The notes: generated from the letters alone by a model not told the origin. A stretch of DNA of 64,000 nt from JAICMB01 sp963802915 (GCA_963802915.1 CAWDKQ010000010.1:434001-498000), one strand, 5' to 3'. Positions 26,267-35,663 are shown, counted from the stretch's first letter. Numbers and translations are program-made.

Positions 26267-26328
26267 CCGCTGGTATATTGCTGCGCCATAAATGTGCCGC
26301 GAGACTGGATGCGGGAGCGCATTAAATA

Positions 26329-27660
26329 ATGACAGGTCCTAAGCTCACCGAAGAAGTTCCCAAGGAGGAAATTCGCTTAGCCGATTGGGCGGGTTTCACC
26401 GACTTCGGCGGGGAGGGCGAAATATTCGCTCCCCGCAACGAATCGGATATCAGCGCCGTCGTGCGCTACTGCCAGTCCCAGCAAAAGAAATTGCGCGCGG
26501 TCGCGTTGCGGACCTCCTGGAACTCGTTGTGGTATTCGCCGGATGTGATGTTGACTACGAATCACATCAACGAGATTATTGACATCGACCCGGTCGCGCA
26601 TACCGTAACCTGCGGAGCCGGAATTACGCTAGATGATTTGCACCAGGCGCTTTTTGCTGAGGGACTGGCGCTTGACACCGCCCCAGCGCCGGGTTGGGTG
26701 ACACTGGCCGGGGCGCTGAGCACCGGAAGTCATGGCAGCGGACCGCCGAGTATTTCATCGAGCATGATCGGCTGCCGCCTCGTGACCGCAAACGGCGACG
26801 TCGTAGAAATCGGCCAGGACGACGAGCGTCTGGATGCCGTGCGTCTGTCGCTGGGGATGCTTGGGATTCTTGCGACCGTCACTCTACGGGTGGTCGACAC
26901 TTACTATGTGAAGCTCACTCGCACTCGCATTCCGACAAAGGATTGGAAACGCTTTCTGACGGAAGGCGAGATGTCTTACTTGCTCTGGTTTGTCCATACC
27001 GACTCATCCGTCATGGATCGCGTGGATATCATCCCGAATTCAGGCGAGAAACCCGCGCCCCGCTTCACTCTCCCGGAAACCGGCACTATCGACTTCATCG
27101 CGAAGTACATCGGCACCATTAACGAAATTGCTAACCTTCACCCCTGGACATTCCCGGCACGAAGCAGGTACGCCATGGAGGTCTTCTTTCCTGAAGGCGA
27201 AATCGTAGGACCCGTACACGAGGTCTTGATGTCGTTTAAGGCTCTCGGTCTGATCGCCGGGGCCGAGTGGGCTGTTCCCGTTCGTCGTTTCGAAGCCGCC
27301 ATGTCCGATCTGGAAAAGGAGGTTGCGAACGGCTTGTATCTCCCGGCGCCGGTCTGGCTGAAGAAAGTCAAACCTGAAACAGCATGGTTGAGCGCCGCCG
27401 ACGAGGATTGTATCCAGTGCGGGATCTATCACAATGTGACAAAGGGTACGCCTCTGCACGTCCGCGATATGGTGACCCGTGTGGAACGGTTGATGCTGCG
27501 CCACGGCGGCCGGCCGCATTTGGGTAAGCTCATTTATCTCGATCCCGAAGATCTGAAGCGCGCCTATCCTAACTGGCAGAAGTTCGATGCCTTGCGCCGC
27601 GAGATGGATCCCACGGGTGTGTTCTGGACTGACAGGATGGAGGAGCGATTTGGAGCCTAG
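26329..27660 (+). CDS. FAD-linked oxidoreductase, aldonolactone-oxidase (PCMH) type
   Basis: 443 aa. N-terminal PCMH FAD-binding domain with GEIFAPRNESDISAVVRYC, VTCGAGITLDDL and ALSTGSHGSG, whose His is a possible site of covalent FAD attachment or stacking. The remainder resembles the substrate domain of D-arabinono-1,4-lactone / L-gulonolactone oxidases and ends with LGKLIYLDPEDLKRAYPNWQ and DPTGVFWTDRMEERFG, close to the family's closing motif. It would oxidise a lactone or alditol-like alcohol using oxygen or another acceptor. It overlaps the downstream VOC gene by 11 bp, so translation is coupled. Confidence 0.85.
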   Translation: MTGPKLTEEVPKEEIRLADWAGFTDFGGEGEIFAPRNESDISAVVRYCQSQQKKLRAVALRTSWNSLWYSPDVMLTTNHINEIIDIDPVAHTVTCGAGITLDDLHQALFAEGLALDTAPAPGWVTLAGALSTGSHGSGPPSISSSMIGCRLVTANGDVVEIGQDDERLDAVRLSLGMLGILATVTLRVVDTYYVKLTRTRIPTKDWKRFLTEGEMSYLLWFVHTDSSVMDRVDIIPNSGEKPAPRFTLPETGTIDFIAKYIGTINEIANLHPWTFPARSRYAMEVFFPEGEIVGPVHEVLMSFKALGLIAGAEWAVPVRRFEAAMSDLEKEVANGLYLPAPVWLKKVKPETAWLSAADEDCIQCGIYHNVTKGTPLHVRDMVTRVERLMLRHGGRPHLGKLIYLDPEDLKRAYPNWQKFDALRREMDPTGVFWTDRMEERFGA

Positions 27661-28105
27661 CATCGAGCGCGTTTTTCATTTCAATATCAACTGTACGGAT
27701 CTCAGCCGAACGCTTCCATTTTATGAGCTTCTCGGCTTTAAGGTGATTCTCGATTTTCGCAATGGCATGAAGAGCCAGGAAATGGCTGACGCTTTCGGCC
27801 TGCCCGTGGCGGATTTGAAAGGCGTTCACCTGCGGATCGGCGACAAAGAGGATGCGATGCGTATCGATCTCCTTGAATTCGTGGATCCTCCACCTCAAGG
27901 GCAGCCATACCCTGCGCTGAATAATACGGGCGTTGCGCGAGTGTGCCTGAAGACTCACGGCATCTGGCAGGTGTATGAGAACCTCAAGGCTAAAGGAATC
28001 AAATTTATTTCCGAGCCGAAGAAACTGCCCGGCACTGAAGTTACGATAGTTTGTTTCAAAGATCCGGACGGAACTTTCGTTGAACTTCTCGAAGGCGATT
28101 TTTAG
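27650..28105 (+). CDS. VOC (glyoxalase/bleomycin-resistance-fold) protein (151 aa)
   Basis: The longer frame from 27587 lies inside the FAD oxidase gene. A TTG at 27650 with GGAGGAG seven bases upstream gives the natural start, SIERVFHFNINCTDLSRTLPFY. Two beta-alpha-beta-beta-beta modules are visible. His in VFHFNINCTD, Glu in the central strand (IDLLEFV) and Glu in GTFVELLEGDF are the usual metal ligands, so a metal-dependent lyase, isomerase or dioxygenase is possible. It ends the EthD-to-VOC run. Confidence 0.82.
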   Translation: MEPSIERVFHFNINCTDLSRTLPFYELLGFKVILDFRNGMKSQEMADAFGLPVADLKGVHLRIGDKEDAMRIDLLEFVDPPPQGQPYPALNNTGVARVCLKTHGIWQVYENLKAKGIKFISEPKKLPGTEVTIVCFKDPDGTFVELLEGDF

Positions 28106-28219
28106 ATCCCAACCACAAAACCAATCAAAGGACCATCGGGCTGACGCGCGACGCGAACGTCCTGCATTAGGCAGGTGATTCACTCCACCGAAGAAGAGCC
28201 TGTTTCAAACACCGTCCCT

Positions 28220-28256
28220 TTGCATATATGCGATTATTCGAATATACTATAACAAG
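28220..28256 (+). promoter_or_regulatory. Candidate promoter with two palindromes upstream of arsR-like gene
   Basis: TTGCAT (28220-28225) and TATACT (28243-28248) are 17 bp apart, as for a vegetative promoter. Two perfect 10-bp palindromes overlap it: GCATATATGC (28222-28231) and TATTCGAATA (28235-28244). Dyads of this AT-rich kind are typical ArsR-family operators. The predicted transcript start falls at the ATG (28257), and no Shine-Dalgarno is present, so the mRNA may be leaderless. Autoregulation by the ArsR protein is inferred. Confidence 0.5.
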
Positions 28257-28613
28257 ATGGACGATGCGCTCCGGCAGTTCAAGAGTGAAATTTTTCAGGG
28301 ACTCGCACATCCGACGCGGATTGCGATCGTTGAGCTTCTGCGCGATGGCGAGCTATCGGCCGGAAAGCTGATTGAAAAGCTCGGTATCGAGCAGGCCAAC
28401 GCCTCCCAGCACCTGGCAGTCCTTCGCGCAAAACAGATCGTTGTCAACCGCAAAGTGGGCAATCAGGTCTATTATTCGATCCGCGATCGTGCGCTGATCG
28501 AGGTCCTCGAAATTCTGCGCCGCTATTTTTACTCGCAGCTCAGCACCACTGTGAACATGCTGAAGCAAGCGGCCAGGGAGGAGCCGAAGGCTCGCGCCAA
28601 GGCACATCGATGA
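28257..28613 (+). CDS. ArsR-family winged-helix regulator (118 aa)
   Basis: Classic ArsR/SmtB winged helix: FQGLAHPTRIAIVELLRDGELSAGKLIEKLGIEQANASQHLAVLRAKQIVVNRKVGNQVYYSI. There are no cysteines in the recognition helix or elsewhere to form a metal or persulfide sensor, so the signal is not evident; the C-terminal helix (IEVLEILRRYFYSQL) likely dimerises. Its stop overlaps the DabA start (ATGA), making it the first gene of the carbon-uptake operon. ArsR regulators beside DabA/NuoL-like pairs occur in other bacteria; here control by CO2/bicarbonate state is inferred. Confidence 0.9.
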   Translation: MDDALRQFKSEIFQGLAHPTRIAIVELLRDGELSAGKLIEKLGIEQANASQHLAVLRAKQIVVNRKVGNQVYYSIRDRALIEVLEILRRYFYSQLSTTVNMLKQAAREEPKARAKAHR

Positions 28614-31434
28614 CGGACCAGAGCCGTCCGGATAGTCTGCGCCGCGCAATTGACGACGCAGCGCGCCTGCTTCCCAGGCAGGGACCGATCAGCGTCTTTG
28701 TTCATCACAACACGCTGCACGCGTTTCAGCACCTCCGTTTCGAGCAGGCGGTGATCCAGGCTTCGCAAGTGTTCGGCGCCGAGCCCTACATGAGCGAGGC
28801 CGCTTATCGAACCGAACTGGCTCGCGGACGCATCCAGCTGGTGGATATCGACGCGGTGCTCGATAGCGAACCGGACGCCTTAGTGTTCCCGCGCCTTAGC
28901 CGGGGTTCGCTACGACGCGCAATGATCACTCCCGGCGTACGCGAGTTTGACGCCGCGACGATCCTCTGGCGTACCGAGCAAGGCGATCTGGCCAGGGATT
29001 TCCGTAAGGCTGCCCTGTGCGCGCTCTTTGACGCTTGTTTCGCCCGCGTCGTCGGGCACGAAGAAGAACCTGCGCAACCGCGGCCCGTGGACGAGATCAT
29101 CAACCCGTGGCTGATCCGGCTTTGCGCCGTGTTCCTGGATCAAGGCACCGCGTACTGGCCCATGCCACAGCGGGAGCGGGGCTTTTATGAAAGCGTTCGG
29201 ATGTTACTGGGTCGGCGTGGCGGCGTGTTTCCCAGATATCTGGCCGGATTGGATGATGAATTCCAGCGCCAGGCGCACCATAACTTTTCAGCCACCGATG
29301 CCGTGTTGGATTACCTGGACAAGCAGTATTACCGCGAAGCGGTCTGGCCGGATGTTCTTCAGTCCGAGTTGCTGGCATTGCCTGGCTGGGCAGGCCTGAT
29401 GCGCCGCCTGCAGGAAGATCCCAGCCTGGCTCCCCATCGAACTCTGCCCTGTTCGTTGATGGACTTCCTGGCGGTGCGTCTGACCATGTCACGAGTGGCG
29501 TCACGAACGGGAGGTGCCGAGGCTGCGCCCGAGGAGAACCCGCTCAAGACCCAGGAGAGACGGCGACTGAGCCGTGCGGCGCGCGTTTATGATGCGGCAC
29601 GCGTGGTCAGGCTCTCCGCTAACGAAGTGACCCGGCTCTCGGATTCTGAATGGACGGCCTTCGTGAGCGAAGTAAAGGCATTCAACGGATTGGAACGCCG
29701 CCGCGTCCTCCACTTGGCCTATGAGCGCTGGCACGAACGCGAGATCCTGCGAGGACTGGCGAGCCATGGCAAGTACCGCGGCTTGACCGATGGCGCATGC
29801 GACCAACACGGCAGACCTCCCGCGCAGGTGTTCTTCTGCATTGATGAGCGAGAGGAATCCATGCGGCGCGCCCTCGAGGAAGTTGACCCGCTGGTGGAGA
29901 CCTTCAGTTCGGCCGGGTACTTCGGCGTTGCAGTGGACTATAAGGGAATCGACGATGCGCACAGCGCCGCGTTTTGTCCAGTAGTGGTGAAACCCGACCA
30001 CATCGTCCTGGAACAGCCCAAGGCCGAGGACAGCGCGATGCTGGAGAGCCGCCGCTGGCGCAGGCGAATGCTGGGGCTGCTCATGCGGAACTCGCTCGTC
30101 TCCTCCAAAAGCCTGTTGCGGGGATGGCTGTCGACTTCCGTGCTCGGATTGCTTTCCGCGGTGCCCCTGGTGGGCCACCTGCTCGCCCCCAGGCGGTATG
30201 CCCTGCTGCGGGATTGGCTGAACAAGGCGTTCTTGCCGGAGCCGCGCACCGAACTCACGTTGATGCGGAACACTACGCAATCCCATGGCGCCGTAACAGG
30301 GCTGTTGACCGGTTTCGCCGCCGAAGAGAAGACCGAACGAGTGGCAAGCGTACTGCGCCCGGCGGGCCTGGTAAGCGGCTTCGCCCGCGCCGTCGTCATC
30401 CTGGGACATGGATCGACAAGCCTGAACAATCCACAGGAATCGGCGCATGATTGCGGAGCCTGCGGGGGACGGCGCGGTGGCCCCAACGCCCGACTGTTTG
30501 CCGCGATGGCCAACCGGGCGGAAGTTCGCGGCCGACTGCGTGAGCGCGGGATCGCCATTCCGGACGATACCTGGTTCATCGGCGGCTACCACGACACCTG
30601 CAGCGATGAAGTGGAATTGTTTGACCTCGACTCTCTGCCACCCACTCACCAGGCGGATTTGGAGCACATTCGCGAGTGCCTGGATCGAGCCAGGGCGCGG
30701 AATGCTCAGGAACGCGCGCGGCGATTCGAATCCAGTGTGTCATACAAGAGTCCGCACGATGCACTTCGGCATGTGGAAGCACGGAGCGAGCACCTCGCGG
30801 AGCCCAGGCCCGAGTACGGGCATTGCACGAATGCCGTCTGCGTAGTCGGGCGCCGCAGCCTGACACGTGGACTCTTCCTCGACCGGCGGGCATTTCTGGT
30901 TTCCTATGACGCCAATCGGGACCCGCCGATGAAAATCTCTCGACGCTCATGGCCGCTGTGGTCCCGGTGTGCGCGGGGATCAGTCTCGAATACTACTTCT
31001 CTTTCGTGGACAATGACCGCTACGGCTGCGGCACCAAACTCCCGCACAACATCACCTCGCTGCTGGGTGTGATGGATGGCCACGCCAGCGATCTTCGCAC
31101 CGGATTGCCCTGGCAGATGGTTGAAATCCACGAGCCCGTCCGCATTCTCTTCGTGATCGAGACGACGCCTGACCGCCTGAGCAAGGTGATTGATGCGAGC
31201 CCATCCTTGAAGGAACTGGTAGAGAATCGCTGGATTCGCGTCGCGACGATTGATCCCGCATCGGGACGTGTGCACGTCCGGCGAGACGGCGGATTTGAAG
31301 AGTTCGAGGAGCGTTTGGAGCGTCTGCCTGTGGCGCTCTCCTCCGCCGAATGGTACGCAGGCAAAATCCAGCATCTCCCCATGGCCTGGATTCAAACTTG
31401 GTCTCAAACCACCGCGCGAGGGCCGATCGAGTGA
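28610..31434 (+). CDS. dabA: DabA-like (DUF2309) inorganic-carbon transport subunit, interrupted by one frameshift
   Basis: DabA works with a NuoL-like partner to take up CO2/bicarbonate by carbonic-anhydrase-like chemistry. The zinc ligands correspond to those of Halothiobacillus DabA: C410 and D412 (FFCIDERE), H600 (LGHGS) and C615 (HDCGACGG). The main frame (28610-31072) goes out of phase near 30920-30928. The proper C-terminus (MAAVVPVCAGISLEYYFSFVD, then GYGCGTKLPHN-type sequence) continues in another frame from ~30928 to 31434. Rejoined, the protein is ~940 aa, normal for the family, with all other features conserved. Either a fresh one-base deletion or a sequencing error is likely. The start overlaps arsR (ATGA) and the end overlaps dabB (GTGA). 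Confidence 0.85.
30920..30930 (+). other. Frameshift site in dabA
   Basis: Upstream the frame reads ..NRDP; downstream DENLSTLMAAVVPVC requires GAT at 30928 to be in phase. The local sequence GACCCGCCGATG needs one additional base (or loss of two) to restore the frame. No slippery heptamer is seen, so programmed frameshifting is unlikely. Confidence 0.7.
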
Positions 31435-32774
31435 GCCTTCCGCAAGCCATTTTGGTTTTCGTGGTGTTGGCGCCGGGTGTGGTTTTCGGTGTATTCGCGT
31501 TATTGTGGCTGCTTGGCTGGACGCCTGGCGAGCGGGTTGCATCCAGGATCACGGGTGGGACTTTTTCCGCATGCGCACTCGGGGTCGGCGGGCTGTTTTG
31601 GAAACTCGCCTTCGGTGGAGAGCCGAGCGTGGTGGTAACCTTCGGCAACTGGTTTGCGGTGCATGATTACCGCTTTCCGCTGGTGCTGATGGTAGATCGC
31701 CTTTCCTTGCCATTCCTGGCCATGACAGTTTTGCTTTCCGGACTCATCGGCCAGTTCTCGGCCACCTACCTCCATCGCGAGCGCGGCTTTTTCCGATTCT
31801 TTGTTCTACTCCACCTGTTCGCTTTCGGATCGTTACTCGCATTCGCTGCCGGGTCGTTCGACCTTCTCGCGGGCGGATGGGAGATCGTGGGCATCACTTC
31901 GGTATTGTTGATCGGATTTTTTCAGCTTCGCCCGGCCCCGGTGGAGAACGGCCTCCGCGTCTTCGCCGTATATCGCGCCTGCGACATTGGATTGCTCGTG
32001 GGTATTTTCGCGATGCACCGCTGGGCGGGAACATCGTTGTTCGGCAGCGGCGTTCCGATGCTGAGGGGTGGGCACGCCGTAATCGTCTGCCTTCTTCTGC
32101 TGCTGGCGGCGTCCGGAAAAGCCGCGCAGGTTCCCTTCTCCGGATGGCTTCCGCGCGCCATGGAGGGCCCCACGCCATCGAGCGCCATCTTCTATGGCGC
32201 CATCTCGATCCACGCCGGCGCTTACCTTCTGCTGCGGGTTCAACCGATGCTGGCTCAATCCGTGCTGGCTTCGGCCCTGGTGATTCTGGTTGGCGCAACC
32301 ACTGCGATCCACGGCACGATCGTCGGCCGGGCCAGTGCGGACGCCAAAACGTCACTTGCTTACGCCTCCCTGACGCAGGTGGGCGTGATGTTTGTGGAAA
32401 TAGGAATCGGATGGACCAACGTGGCCGTCGCCCACATCCTGGGACACGCCATGGTTCGTACCATGCAGTTTCTGCGCGCGCCTTCCATGCTGCACGACGA
32501 TCACCAGATGCACTCCGCTATCGGCGACGAGGTCACACCCGCCAGATGGCAACTCGAGGATCTGCTTCCGGAACGCGTGCATTTGTGGCTCTACCGTTGG
32601 GCCTTCGACCGAGGACATCTCGACACGATCCTCGACCGCTGGGTGGTTCACCCGCTGCTGGAAGTCTCCAGGCGTCTTGCCAGCCTGGATCGACTCGGAT
32701 CGCCTCGGCCGGCCAGCCACCGTGGCGAGATGGCGATTCCCCTGCATGGTCCCGTCGGGCAGGGTGGTGATTAG
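31431..32774 (+). CDS. dabB: DabB-like proton-conducting membrane subunit (NuoL/MrpA-like)
   Basis: GTG start at 31431 overlapping the DabA stop (GTGA); the longer frame from 31350 lies inside dabA. 447 aa with about twelve membrane helices. It has the Proton_antipo_M core: MVDRLSLPFLAMTVLLSGLIGQFSATYLHRERGFFRFF, then AASGKAAQVPFSGWLPRAMEGPTPSSAIFYGAISIHAGAYLL and KTSLAYASLTQVGVMFVEIG. The conserved channel charges (Glu/Lys in these helices) are kept. Short compared with NuoL (~600 aa), as usual for DabB. In the known Dab pump this subunit supplies the ion gradient to DabA. Confidence 0.87.
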   Translation: MSLPQAILVFVVLAPGVVFGVFALLWLLGWTPGERVASRITGGTFSACALGVGGLFWKLAFGGEPSVVVTFGNWFAVHDYRFPLVLMVDRLSLPFLAMTVLLSGLIGQFSATYLHRERGFFRFFVLLHLFAFGSLLAFAAGSFDLLAGGWEIVGITSVLLIGFFQLRPAPVENGLRVFAVYRACDIGLLVGIFAMHRWAGTSLFGSGVPMLRGGHAVIVCLLLLLAASGKAAQVPFSGWLPRAMEGPTPSSAIFYGAISIHAGAYLLLRVQPMLAQSVLASALVILVGATTAIHGTIVGRASADAKTSLAYASLTQVGVMFVEIGIGWTNVAVAHILGHAMVRTMQFLRAPSMLHDDHQMHSAIGDEVTPARWQLEDLLPERVHLWLYRWAFDRGHLDTILDRWVVHPLLEVSRRLASLDRLGSPRPASHRGEMAIPLHGPVGQGGD

Positions 32775-34211
32775 ATGCCCCACCCTGCATGGATTCCCGA
32801 GGCGCGGTTTCTAGTGGGTGTCGCGATCGCGGTTCCCTGGCTTGCGGCTCTCCTGGTGGCGACCTACCACCGGGGAACGCGCGTCCTCAGTTTCCTGTCG
32901 GCGCTGGTCTCAGTGGTTGCATGCGCTTTGTTGCTGGAGACCGCCCCGACTGGGGAGTCACTCTACCAGGCCTTGATGCTGTTGTTTTCCTGCCTCGCTC
33001 TGGGAGCAACCCTGCTGCTTCCGCGCCGCGACTGCGGCCCGGCTACCGTCAGCGGAATCCTCTTCATCCTGGGCGCGACGCTGCTGGCTTACTCCGCCGA
33101 CAACCTTCTGATCCTGCTCGCTGCCTGGATTCTCTCCGCCATCCCCTTCTTTCTGCCACGGTGGTGCCAAGCGCACACATGGCGGCCGCGGGCAGGCCTG
33201 CTGCTCTCGGCAGTCGCCCTGGGGCTGGCTATTGTCCTGATCGCGGCCAGCAGCAACGCAATTTCGATCGAAAGTCTGAAGGGCCGAAGCCCTGGCGGGA
33301 ACGCTGCCCTCGGACTTCTGGTGGCCGCCGTGGTCTTCCGTAAGGGAATCCTACCCGCGCATGCCTGGGTGGCCGACGCGGCTGAGAGTGGACCGGCCAT
33401 CCCAACCGCTCTCCTGTTCAATGGCCATTTCGGCGCCTTGTTAGTCGCCAAGCTGATTGTGCCGCTGTTTGCCACCACAACCGTCAAACTATTTCCGATC
33501 CTTTCCTATCTCGCCATTGCCACCGCTCTCTATATTGCCATCCGGGCGCTTACCGAGAATTCGCCGCGCCGCCTGCTGGCGTTTCTGGCGCTGAGCCAGT
33601 CGGCCTCCATCTTGGCCGGTCTGGAGAGCCAGACTGCCGAGGGGATCACAGGCGCGCTCGTCCATTGGGTCGTCGTGACGGTCTCGACTATGGGTCTCTT
33701 CGGGATTTTGCGGCTGTTGGAGGTCCGTTTTGGGGAGAACCTGACTGCCAGCAAGCATCTCGGTCTGGCGGAACACGCGCCGCGTCTGGCCGTATCGTTC
33801 GCAGTCTTCGGACTGGCGCTGGTGGGTCTTCCGGGTACGCTGAGCTTCTGTTCTCAAGATCTGCTGATACACGGAACACTGGAGTCACACCCGCTTACCG
33901 GACTGCTGCTACCCATCGCCACTGCGATGAACGCGGTGAGCGTCTTCCGCCTGTTCACGCGCCTGTTTCTGGGCAAGCGTCGAACCGGGTTCACCGCGGT
34001 GGTGGATGCCTTGCCGCGCGAGCGTTGGGTCTTAGCGGTTGGGATGTTGTTCGTTGTCTTCGGCGGCCTTTTTCCAAATGTAATCGTGGCCCGCCGTTCG
34101 GCAGAGGCGGACACGGTCCTGGGAGCAGTTCATACACCCAACTTCTCCGTGCCGGTCCATAGCGAGAGTCGGCCGTTGGCTTTACGGCCCCGCAGAAGTG
34201 AAACACCGTAG
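32775..34211 (+). CDS. Second NuoM/NuoN/MrpD-like membrane subunit of the Dab locus
   Basis: 478 aa, starting on the base after the dabB stop. About twelve to fourteen membrane helices with a Proton_antipo_M pattern: VFRKGILPAHAWVADAAESGPAIPTALLFNGHFGALLVAK, followed by RRLLAFLALSQSASILAGL. The KxxLPxHxWxxDA signature and the following lysines match proton-channel subunits. It is clearly different from DabB, so the locus encodes two antiporter-like partners for one DabA. Two-gene dabAB loci are the characterised form; this third member may add a second ion path or replace a missing half of DabB. Ends with an Arg-rich cytoplasmic tail. Confidence 0.8.
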   Translation: MPHPAWIPEARFLVGVAIAVPWLAALLVATYHRGTRVLSFLSALVSVVACALLLETAPTGESLYQALMLLFSCLALGATLLLPRRDCGPATVSGILFILGATLLAYSADNLLILLAAWILSAIPFFLPRWCQAHTWRPRAGLLLSAVALGLAIVLIAASSNAISIESLKGRSPGGNAALGLLVAAVVFRKGILPAHAWVADAAESGPAIPTALLFNGHFGALLVAKLIVPLFATTTVKLFPILSYLAIATALYIAIRALTENSPRRLLAFLALSQSASILAGLESQTAEGITGALVHWVVVTVSTMGLFGILRLLEVRFGENLTASKHLGLAEHAPRLAVSFAVFGLALVGLPGTLSFCSQDLLIHGTLESHPLTGLLLPIATAMNAVSVFRLFTRLFLGKRRTGFTAVVDALPRERWVLAVGMLFVVFGGLFPNVIVARRSAEADTVLGAVHTPNFSVPVHSESRPLALRPRRSETP

Positions 34212-34529
34212 CTTTACCAGGCCAGGTTGACGGTTTAGCGGCCCGACTACAATGCAACTTCTGCAATTGAAAGTGCAGGTTTTGTTAGAGGGTCGGTTCT
34301 TTCTCAACCTCTTAACGGTTTATTCCGGCGAAGACGATCCATACTCAACTCCTGCGATGCATGCCCTGCCGAAAGCGCTCGCAGCAATGGTTTTTGCGGT
34401 TTGCTTCTGCCCCTGCTGTCGCGCCGCTTCAAAAGAGCGCATGTACAGCCCTGCCGTGTTGCTCCACACCATTTCGCGGCCCAGTTTGAAAGCGTTTCGG
34501 CTCATGGCATTCCGTGGGTCGAGCATACT
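34212..34529. other. Intergenic stretch, no gene seen
   Basis: About 320 bp between the convergent Dab locus and the DUF3309 gene. An open frame at 34252-34533 has composition and sequence unlike any protein and overlaps the DUF3309 gene antisense; I do not accept it. No T-rich terminator hairpin was found. Confidence 0.5.
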
Positions 34530-34682
34530 TTAGTGGAAAATTCCCAGCAGGTAGGCGACGAGGAGAATCAACAACACGGTACCCAGCCCTACGCCAGCAC
34601 CTCCTCGGTAACCCCAGCGGCCATAACCGTAGTACCCGCCGCCGAAAAGAACCAACAATACGATGATCAGCAGTATCAACAT
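34530..34682 (-). CDS. DUF3309-family small membrane protein (50 aa)
   Basis: ATG at 34682 with AAAGGAAG upstream. A first hydrophobic helix (MLILLIIVLLVLF), a glycine/tyrosine-rich loop (GGGYYGYGRWGYRGG) and a second helix (TVLLILLVAYLLG) match the DUF3309 pattern. An in-frame start at 34733 would add 17 residues of no family resemblance. Function of the family is unknown; members are common in soil bacteria, often near stress genes. Confidence 0.82.
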   Translation of the reverse strand: MLILLIIVLLVLFGGGYYGYGRWGYRGGAGVGLGTVLLILLVAYLLGIFH

Positions 34683-35153
34683 TCCGGATCTTCCTTTCTT
34701 CTGAACGCGTGGACTCGCGCTAAGCGCGCCCACGCTTCTGTCTGCAACCGGTAGTCCAATGCCTCTGTCGTTTCCGCGCTGCGGCGCGCGAGATCGCTTC
34801 TCAGGTGCACACAGGGTATGTTGTTGTTTCCGAGGCGGTTATTTTATCGAAGTGGTTCGCGCCTACGACCAATTGAGTGGTGGTCGTAAGCGGATTGCCG
34901 GTCGTTCATTTTTGCGGCCGCATCCTGCATGACTGTTTTCAACGAGGATACTCGGTGGAGGCGATATGAGCTTGGGATTGCAAATCGTCAGGAGGGAGGT
35001 AAGCGGTTGGCGCAGAAGGGGTTGGGGGTGTGCGAGATTTTTTAAAAGAGTTTGTACTGACATTTACGGCAAGACAGTGCAAGTCCTGGGGTCGATGAAG
35101 CAAGAGTTGCCGTTTGGAGCGCGCGTTGCGTCGAGACGGGAAGGACAGATTCT
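34683..35153. other. Intergenic stretch with one inverted repeat
   Basis: About 470 bp without a convincing gene. TACGACCA (34864-34871) and TGGTCGTA (34881-34888) form an 8-bp stem with a 9-nt loop; no T-run follows. The rest shows no recognisable structure. It lies next to the kinase remnant at 35154. Confidence 0.4.
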
Positions 35154-35321
35154 TTAACCGGCTGGAGTCAGAGTGAAATAGAATGTCGATCCTTCCCCGG
35201 GTGTCGATTCCATCCACACTCCGCCGCCATGGAACTCGATGACCTTTTTGCAGAAGGCGAGTCCAAGTCCGTTCCCGGGGTGTTCTTTCCCGTGCAGACG
35301 TCTAAACGGACCAAACAAACG
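35154..35321 (-). pseudogene. 3' fragment of the histidine kinase split by the IS91-type element
   Basis: The minus strand encodes RLFGPFRRLHGKEHPG, then GNGLGLAFCKKVIEFHGGG and VWMESTPGEGSTFYFTLTPAG followed by TAA. This is the G1/G2 end of a HATPase domain with no start of its own. It continues in frame from the fragment ending at 37835: joining ..DPVFQG with RLFGPFRRLHG rebuilds the canonical sequence exactly. See the 5' fragment and the mobile element. Confidence 0.87.
35316..35321. repeat. 6-bp direct repeat, left side of the inserted element
   Basis: CAAACG occurs immediately outside the left end and again at 37835-37840 outside the right end. One copy only is needed to rebuild the kinase reading frame, as expected of a target-site duplication. 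Confidence 0.65.
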
Positions 35322-35663
35322 CTATGACTCTATCTGGAGTGACCCGGCGCACGAGTGTGGGAGAACGGCAGGATTTCGACCGCTGGGTCACTTCGGATAG
35401 AGACGTTTGAAGGAAGCCGCGCGCGTTTGCGGCGGACGCGGCATGGCTATGGGCATTGAATCGATCCGGATACCACGGTCGTAACGCTTGGAGTGATGGC
35501 CGGGGCTCCGAGTACGAGTGAGCGGAACTCAAATGGCGGTTCAGATGTCGGCGAAAGTTGTCGCGCCCAAGGATTCCGCGGCGATTTTGTGCGATTCCGG
35601 ACTCTGGCGTACACCTCAAGCGCGCGTGCCAAAGCAAGCGAGTGTTTTGGCGATGGATGGCAG

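Noticed and set aside
27587..27649. 5' extension of the VOC gene
   Set aside because: Lies within the FAD oxidase gene; the TTG at 27650 has GGAGGAG at correct spacing.
28106..28256. Riboswitch or attenuator upstream of arsR
   Set aside because: The only hairpin (CCTGC-ATTAG-GCAGG) is 5 bp; the promoter appears to lie downstream of it.
29501..30667. 388-codon minus-strand open frame
   Set aside because: Antisense to dabA, whose zinc-site motifs are clearly on the plus strand.
30923..30931. Programmed ribosomal frameshift in dabA
   Set aside because: No slippery heptamer or downstream structure noticed; DabA is not known to use one. A mutation or read error is simpler.
34252..34533. 93-codon open frame after the Dab locus
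   Set aside because: No ribosome site, no protein-like pattern, antisense overlap with the DUF3309 gene.
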